Shown in pieces: positions 59,039 through 64,000 of a stretch of 64,000 nt of DNA (positions are counted from its first letter, which is position 1; each line of letters starts with the position of its first letter). The translations under genes and the position numbers were made by a program. Origin of the DNA: Chitinophagales bacterium (lineage in GTDB: Bacteria > Bacteroidota > Bacteroidia > Chitinophagales > Chitinophagaceae); NCBI GenBank assembly GCA_017303335.1, contig JAFLBK010000002.1, positions 62,001-126,000 of the forward strand, given 5' to 3'. The notes under the pieces are model-generated. The model was not told the origin of the DNA, did no database searches, and saw only the letters and a program-made list of their open reading frames with translations.

Positions 59039-61660
59039 TCATTCCTTCGCTTCTCTTGCCTTCAGTTCCTTGATCTTATCCAGGGCCCCGGCCACCACAT
59101 CGCACATGATGGTGTACAGGGCTCCGGGTATCTGGTTGGCATAGATGTATTCCAGCGCTTCGTTTTCGTTGGCGATCGTGAGCGTGGGTACATGCGGGTT
59201 CACTTTGTCGATTCCCTGTTTGAGCAGGCCGATGATCTCATCGGCCGTACGCCCGCGCAGGTTCTTATCGCACCGGATGATGATCTGGTCGAAGTATTGG
59301 GCCGAGATTTCACCGAGCTCCATGATGTCTTCATCCCGGCGGTCGCCGGTGCCGCTGATCACACCCACCTTGGTTTTGTAATCGAGTTTGCTTACAAAAT
59401 CGCAGAGCAGTTTCAACCCATGCGGGTTGTGGGCGAAGTCGGCCAGGAAGCTGATGTTTTTAAAGTGGAAGAAATTCAGCCGCCCGGGTGTAAGCGCTTC
59501 GCCGGGCATGAATGTTTGCAGGCCCAGTTTGATATCGTCGATCGAAATATCACGGTACAGGTAGGTGGCCAGCACCGCGGGCAGGCAGTTGGCGATGTTG
59601 TGAACGGCTTTTCCTTCGTAGGTAAGCGGTATGTCTTTAGCGGCCATCACGCGTATCTTCCAGGTTCCTTTCATGATGGTCACATAGCCGTTTTCGTATA
59701 CGGTTGCCAGTCCGCCGGCTGCGCAATGTTCTTTGATCCGCGGGTTGTGTTCATCCATGCTGAAGAGTGCGATATTGCACTTCAGGTTATCCTTCATGGC
59801 ATATACGAGGTCGTCTTCGGCATTGAGGATGGCATAGCCATGCGGGAAAACGGTTTCGGGAACAACGGCCTTTACTTTTGCCATTTGCTCTACGGTATAG
59901 ATACCACCCAGCCCGATATGATCGGCCGCTACATTGGTAACAATGCCTACATCGCAGTTCTGGAATGCGAGCCCCGATTTGAGGATACCGCCCCGGGCGC
60001 ATTCCAGCACGGCAAAATCAACCGTAGGATCTTTTAAAACAAAAGTGGATGAAACGGGGCCGGTGCAATCGCCCTTCATCATGAGCTGGTTCTGTATATA
60101 TACACCATCGCTGGTTGTATAGCCTACTTTCTTGCCCGCGCTTTTGGCGATATGCGCTGTCAGGCGGGTGGTGGTTGTTTTTCCATTGGTGCCGGTAACG
60201 GCGATGATGGGTATACGGCCCACACTTCCTTTCGGGAAGAGCATGTCGATCACCGGTTCGGCCACATTGCGGGGCAGGCCTTCGGCCGGTTCGATGTGCA
60301 TGCGGAAACCGGGCGCCGCGTTCACTTCCAGGATGGCGCCCCCGTTTTCGCTTACGGGTGTGCGCAGGTCGGTGGCCATCACATCGATGCCGCAGATATC
60401 CAGTCCGATGATCCTGGCGATCCGTTCGAACATGAACACATTGGCGGGATGCACTTCGTCGGTTACATCGGTGGAGGTACCGCCGGTAGAGAGGTTAGCG
60501 GTGGGTTTCAGCAATACCCGCTCACCTTTTTTGGGGATGTACTCCAGCGTGATGTTGGCGTCATCCAGCATTTTCTGCGTGAACTGGTCGATGGTTATCT
60601 GGGTAAGCACTTTTTCGTGGCCATACCCGCGGCGGGGATCTTTGTTGGTTTCGTCGATCAGCCACTGGATGTTGTGCACGCCGTCGCCCACGACCGAGGC
60701 GGGTGTACGCAGGGCCGCACAGATGAATTTGTTGTTGATCACGAGGCAACGGAAATCGAAGCCCGTGATAAAACGTTCTACGATCACGCTGCGGCTGTAA
60801 GCCTTTGCGGCTTCAAACGCTTTTTGCGCCTGTTCGCGGTTGATGATGTTGGTGGTATTGCCTTTTCCGTGGTTGCCATCGATGGGTTTTATCACCAGCG
60901 GATAGCCGTATTTGGCGATGGCTTCTTCGAGTCCTGCTTCGGTGCGTATCACCGTTCCCCTGGGTACGGGAATTTCGGCTGCTTCCAGGAGCATCTTCGT
61001 CTCTTCTTTGTCGCAGGCGATATCTACGGCGATGTTGGACGTGGTGGAAGCGATGGTGGCCCGGATTCTTTTTTGATAAATGCCATAGCCGAGTTGCACC
61101 AGGCTTTGTTTGTTCAGACGGATATACGGGATATTCCGTTTGGCCGCTTCCTTCACGATGCAACCGGTGGAAGGACCGAGGCGGGTATCTTCCCGTATCT
61201 CCCGGAGTTTCTGAATGTCTTCGTCGAGGTTGTATCCGGTTCCGTCGGTAAGGGCCTGTGCGATGCGTACCGAGGCGCGGGCGGCGTATACGCCGGCATC
61301 TTCTTCCATGTACGTGAAGCATACATAGTACACGCCTTCCTTTTCATTGGCGGTACGTGTTCTTCCGAATCCCACATCCATACCGGCCAGTGTTTGGATT
61401 TCGAGGGCGATGTGTTCGATCACATGTCCCATCCAGGTGCCTTCCTCCACCCGTTGAAAGAATCCGCCACGGGTGCCAACACTGCAGCGATGCTCGATCA
61501 TGCTCGGGAACATTTTTTCGAGCCGCTCCCGGAATCCGTCGATGGAATTGGTGGGGCGTTGCTCCATCTCCTCCAGGTCGAGTTTCATCTGGATCAGTTT
61601 GGTGCGGCGTACACTCCAGTAATTGGGTCCTTTCAAAACTTTGATTTCGACAATCTTCAT
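59039..61660 (-). CDS. cphA: cyanophycin synthetase
   Basis: This 873-residue CphA1-type enzyme makes the Asp-Arg polymer cyanophycin, using ATP. The N-terminal domain (GPNYWSVRRTKLIQ; EHRCSVGTRGGFFQRVEEGT; GHVIEHIALEIQTLAG) is followed by an ATP-grasp region (KPIDGNHGKGNTTNI; about residues 220-480), which adds Asp, and a Mur-ligase-like region (VTGTNGKTTTTRLTAH, about residue 490 onward; FADFAHNPHGLKLL), which adds Arg. The length is normal. It is divergent from an aminotransferase and close to cyanophycinase, forming a storage locus. Confidence 0.96.
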   Translation of the reverse strand: MKIVEIKVLKGPNYWSVRRTKLIQMKLDLEEMEQRPTNSIDGFRERLEKMFPSMIEHRCSVGTRGGFFQRVEEGTWMGHVIEHIALEIQTLAGMDVGFGRTRTANEKEGVYYVCFTYMEEDAGVYAARASVRIAQALTDGTGYNLDEDIQKLREIREDTRLGPSTGCIVKEAAKRNIPYIRLNKQSLVQLGYGIYQKRIRATIASTTSNIAVDIACDKEETKMLLEAAEIPVPRGTVIRTEAGLEEAIAKYGYPLVIKPIDGNHGKGNTTNIINREQAQKAFEAAKAYSRSVIVERFITGFDFRCLVINNKFICAALRTPASVVGDGVHNIQWLIDETNKDPRRGYGHEKVLTQITIDQFTQKMLDDANITLEYIPKKGERVLLKPTANLSTGGTSTDVTDEVHPANVFMFERIARIIGLDICGIDVMATDLRTPVSENGGAILEVNAAPGFRMHIEPAEGLPRNVAEPVIDMLFPKGSVGRIPIIAVTGTNGKTTTTRLTAHIAKSAGKKVGYTTSDGVYIQNQLMMKGDCTGPVSSTFVLKDPTVDFAVLECARGGILKSGLAFQNCDVGIVTNVAADHIGLGGIYTVEQMAKVKAVVPETVFPHGYAILNAEDDLVYAMKDNLKCNIALFSMDEHNPRIKEHCAAGGLATVYENGYVTIMKGTWKIRVMAAKDIPLTYEGKAVHNIANCLPAVLATYLYRDISIDDIKLGLQTFMPGEALTPGRLNFFHFKNISFLADFAHNPHGLKLLCDFVSKLDYKTKVGVISGTGDRRDEDIMELGEISAQYFDQIIIRCDKNLRGRTADEIIGLLKQGIDKVNPHVPTLTIANENEALEYIYANQIPGALYTIMCDVVAGALDKIKELKAREAKE

Positions 61661-61814
61661 AAATCGGTTAATGGTTTGACGTTTTGGGTTTGTGGTTATG
61701 ATTCTTCAGAAAGTGTCAGCAGTTTTATGGGATAGTGGGGAAACCGGAAATTAGGACAATCATCTTGCTTTGCAAAAAACAAAATTTGTACATTGTATTT
61801 CCAAAACAACACAC

Positions 61815-63107
61815 ATGAACAACCGCCGTTCTTTTCTTCAGAAAGCAGGATTGCTGACCGCTTCCGCACTCACTGCCAACCTGCTTCAATCGGCCTGGGG
61901 CCGTAATCTCGACGCGGCGCTGAAAGATGTTGCTGCCGTTGCTCCATCCGACCTGGCAACCGATGAAGACTTCTGGTATTATGTGCAGCAGGCCTATACC
62001 ATCGCTCCCAATTTCATCAACCTGAACAATGGCGGGGTATCGCCGGCGCCCAAAGTGGTGGCCGATGCGATGAAGGAGCATTACGATCTCAGCAACCAGG
62101 GCCCCAGTTATTATATGTGGCGCATCGTGGACCAGGGGCGTGAACCGCTGCGCAAGAACCTGGCCCAGTTGGCGGGTTGCGACAAAGAAGAGATCGCCCT
62201 GCACCGCAATGCCTCTGAGGCCCTGGAAACGATCATCTTCGGGCTCGAACTCAAAGCCGGCGATGAAGTGGTGCTTACCAAACAGGATTATCCCAACATG
62301 ATCGCCGCCTGGAAACAACGGGAGAAACGGGAAGGCATCAAACTGGTTTGGGTGAACCTCGACCTGCCGAGTGAGGATGAGAACTATCTCGTAAAACAAT
62401 ATACCGACGCGTTTTCACCGAAGACCAAAGTGGTGCAGATCACGCATATGATCAACTGGATCGGGCAGAAACTACCGGTGCGCAGGATCGCGGATGCTGC
62501 AAAGAAGAAGAATATTGATGTGCTGGTAGACGGAGCGCATACCTTTGCGCAATTTGAGTTCCAGGTACCCGACCTCAACTGCGATTATTTTGGTACCAGC
62601 CTGCACAAGTGGCTGGGCGCACCGATCGGTACGGGCATGTTGTACGTACGTAAGGAGAAGATCAAAAACGTGTGGCCGCTGTTCGGTGCCGGCGAGAAGG
62701 AGGACGAAGACATCCGCAAATTCGAACACCTGGGCACAAGGCCTTTCTTCATCGAAGAGGCAACGGATAAGGCCATCGACTTCTACGATATGATCGGCGC
62801 CAAACGAAAAGAAGAACGCCTGCTCTATTTAAAGAATTACTGGATGGAACGGGTACAAAATATTCCGAAGGTGAACGTACATACCTCCTTTAAAAAGGAA
62901 TTCGGTTGCGCCATCGGGCTGGTAAGCGTGGAAGGCAAAAAGCCATCAGACCTCGACGGATTCCTCTGGAATAATTATAGGATACACACTGTTGGCATCG
63001 AGTGGGAGAACATCAAAGGCGTTCGCATCACCCCCAATGTATATACCAGCACCAAAAACCTCGACAGGCTGGTGGAGGGGATCGGGAAGTTTGCGAAGAA
63101 CGGTTGA
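61815..63107 (+). CDS. Tat-exported class V aminotransferase (isopenicillin-N-epimerase-like)
   Basis: This 430-residue PLP enzyme starts at 61815 with MNNRRSFLQKAGLLTASAL, a Tat signal with the twin Arg, so it is probably exported folded. It has INLNNGGVSPAPKVVADAM, HRNASEALETIIFGLE, ITHMINWIGQKLPVRRIAD, LVDGAHTFAQFEF (PLP Asp) and YFGTSLHKWLGAPIGTGML (PLP Lys). Close family members are epimerases and cysteine-desulfurase-like enzymes. Its place between cphA and cyanophycinase suggests a role in amino acid use, but this is inference. Confidence 0.88.
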   Translation: MNNRRSFLQKAGLLTASALTANLLQSAWGRNLDAALKDVAAVAPSDLATDEDFWYYVQQAYTIAPNFINLNNGGVSPAPKVVADAMKEHYDLSNQGPSYYMWRIVDQGREPLRKNLAQLAGCDKEEIALHRNASEALETIIFGLELKAGDEVVLTKQDYPNMIAAWKQREKREGIKLVWVNLDLPSEDENYLVKQYTDAFSPKTKVVQITHMINWIGQKLPVRRIADAAKKKNIDVLVDGAHTFAQFEFQVPDLNCDYFGTSLHKWLGAPIGTGMLYVRKEKIKNVWPLFGAGEKEDEDIRKFEHLGTRPFFIEEATDKAIDFYDMIGAKRKEERLLYLKNYWMERVQNIPKVNVHTSFKKEFGCAIGLVSVEGKKPSDLDGFLWNNYRIHTVGIEWENIKGVRITPNVYTSTKNLDRLVEGIGKFAKNG

Positions 63108-63310
63108 AAGCAGTTGAATGTGTTTTAATGTAGTTGAAGGTGGTTGAATGTAGTTTAATGTAGTTGAAGATGGTTGAATGTAGTTTAAAGTTGTTGAATG
63201 AGGTTGAATGTGGATTAAAGTAGCGGGTTATCTACAACAACCTTCAACCTTTCAACAATCTTCAACCCTTCAACCTTTCAACAAACTTCAACCCTTCAAA
63301 CCCTCATCAA
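63107..63310. repeat. inverted arrays of GTTGAATG and CAACCTTC simple repeats
   Basis: About ten units of TTGAATGTAGTT-type sequence (63112-63219) are followed after a short link by CAACCTTTCAACAATC-type units (63235-63310), their approximate complement. The transcript could form a long imperfect hairpin. This takes up most of the 290-base gap before cyanophycinase. Confidence 0.85.
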
Positions 63311-63368
63311 CTCATTGAAATCCACACCCCTTGGTAAGTAGTTCCGGTTTCTCAAACACGAATTCCCT

Positions 63369-63376
63369 TATTTTTG
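63369..63376 (+). promoter_or_regulatory. TAnnTTTG promoter box of cyanophycinase
   Basis: TATTTTTG lies 22 bases before the ATG at 63399; no TTG is seen at the expected -33 position. Confidence 0.5.
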
Positions 63377-63398
63377 CGTTAATCATTAAAAAGAGTAA

Positions 63399-64000
63399 AT
63401 GCTGTTTGCTAAAGGAAAACTGATAGCGATCGGGGGAGCGGAAGACAAGGGAACAGACTTAGAGAAAGGAGAGATCCATCGCAACAACCTCAACTTTTTT
63501 GAATTAGGCATCCTCCGCCGTATCGTGGAAGAATCCGTATCCGGCCCACTATCCCGCATCGAAGTGATCACCACCGCCAGCACCATTCCCTATGAAGTGG
63601 GCGACAATTACCTCGACGCCTTCGGAAAGATCGGCTGCACCAATATCGGCGTGCTGCATATCCGCAACCGGGCCGATACCAATAATAAAGAATACATCGA
63701 GCGTATCCGCAAATGCAACGCGGTCATGTTCAGCGGGGGCAACCAGCTTCGCCTCAGCAGCACTTTCGGTGGTACCGAATTTTTCCGCGTCATCCTCGAC
63801 CGGTATGTGAACGAAGCCGATTTTGTCATCGCCGGAACTTCGGCGGGCGCCATGGCCATGAGCAATACCATGATCTATGAAGGCAACGCGGCCCGGGCCC
63901 ATCTCAAAAGCGAAGTGAAGATCACCACCGGGCTCGGCTTCATGGACAATGTCATCTTCGATTCGCATTTCGAAAAACGCGGCCGCTTCGTTCGACTGGC
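63399..64000 (+). CDS. cphB: cyanophycinase (partial, runs off the window)
   Basis: At least 200 residues from MLFAKGKLIAIGGAEDKG are in frame to the window end. It has FFELGILRRIVEES, EVITTASTIPYEVG, VMFSGGNQLRLSSTF and FVIAGTSAGAMAMS with the nucleophilic Ser of this serine-peptidase family, then IFDSHFEKRGRFVRLA. It cleaves cyanophycin to beta-Asp-Arg dipeptides. The gene is in the same orientation as the aminotransferase. Confidence 0.95.
   Translation, partial: MLFAKGKLIAIGGAEDKGTDLEKGEIHRNNLNFFELGILRRIVEESVSGPLSRIEVITTASTIPYEVGDNYLDAFGKIGCTNIGVLHIRNRADTNNKEYIERIRKCNAVMFSGGNQLRLSSTFGGTEFFRVILDRYVNEADFVIAGTSAGAMAMSNTMIYEGNAARAHLKSEVKITTGLGFMDNVIFDSHFEKRGRFVRL

Noticed and set aside
63107..63310. 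GTTGAATG/CAACCTTC tract as a CRISPR array or coding repeat
   Set aside because: The repeats are low-complexity and inverted, without spacers, and contain stops in the reading frames.

Overview
The window looks like a chromosome segment from a Bacteroidota bacterium, most likely a Chitinophagaceae relative. The sequence shows type IX secretion sorting tails of both kinds (CHU_C/type B and Por_Secre_tail/type A), a choice-of-anchor L protein, several TAnnTTTG promoter boxes, futalosine-pathway menaquinone genes, an MDH of the LDH-like type and a CcmB-CcmC-CcmD block. These are family-level impressions; I could not run a search.

Layout. 1-1.6 kb: the end of a surface protein and a secreted agmatine-deiminase-like enzyme. 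1.7-9.8 kb: an accessory region, all genes on the minus strand, made of small unrelated genes (ART-like DUF3990, HEPN/MNT pair, XRE regulator, DUF1801, GyrI-like, cupin, PIN/ImmA pair, lone SIR2). Most transcription units are separated by 60-115 bp near-palindromic sequences that resemble integron attC sites, and the outer boxes at the two ends of a single gene unit match each other, as expected for integron cassettes. No integrase is present. I consider this the main discovery candidate. 10-24 kb: housekeeping and vitamin genes (class IV aminotransferase, photolyase, mqnB-mqnD, two tandem 6-pyruvoyl-tetrahydropterin-synthase-like genes with folE, fabD), two large T9SS cargo proteins and mdh. 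24-29 kb: a redoxin, efp with an unusual loop, accB-accC, and two small membrane proteins. 29-36.5 kb: a seven-gene minus-strand nucleotide-sugar operon (degT-like, ugd, uxs, UDP-HexNAc dehydrogenase, C4 epimerase, rfbC, rfbD), divergent from waaA. 38.7-42.5 kb: tdk, ccmB, ccmC, ccmD, gdh. 42.5-52.4 kb: secreted, lipoprotein and unknown genes, a VOC protein, an RteC-like protein, a type A cargo, a LytTR regulator with a degenerate receiver, a putative hydrolase and an intradiol-dioxygenase-like protein. 52.9-58.6 kb: an alpha-oxoamine synthase, a frameshifted methyltransferase, a PafA-type phosphatase, and a secreted PHP-domain protein. 58.8 kb: tRNA-Gln(UUG). 59-64 kb: a cyanophycin locus (cphA, a Tat-exported class V aminotransferase, and the start of cyanophycinase).

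Repeats are unusually rich. Short-period arrays form inverted pairs around 15.4-16.0, 16.9-17.0 and 63.1-63.3 kb. REP-like C-rich/G-rich palindromes lie in the sugar operon, one of them inside an ORF. A palindrome with GCAACGTC/GACGTTGC arms lies in tandemly duplicated segments that carry terminators, at both 27.7 and 52.6 kb. Three repeat-like tracts are read in frame inside waaA.

How the genes work together: the sugar operon plus waaA points to polysaccharide or LPS-core supply; queD-like genes plus folE to pterin or deazapurine synthesis, with a possible pabC; mqnB/mqnD to menaquinone; ccmB-C-D to cytochrome c maturation; cphA/cphB to nitrogen storage; and the cassette-like region to a reservoir of toxin-antitoxin, defence and stress genes.
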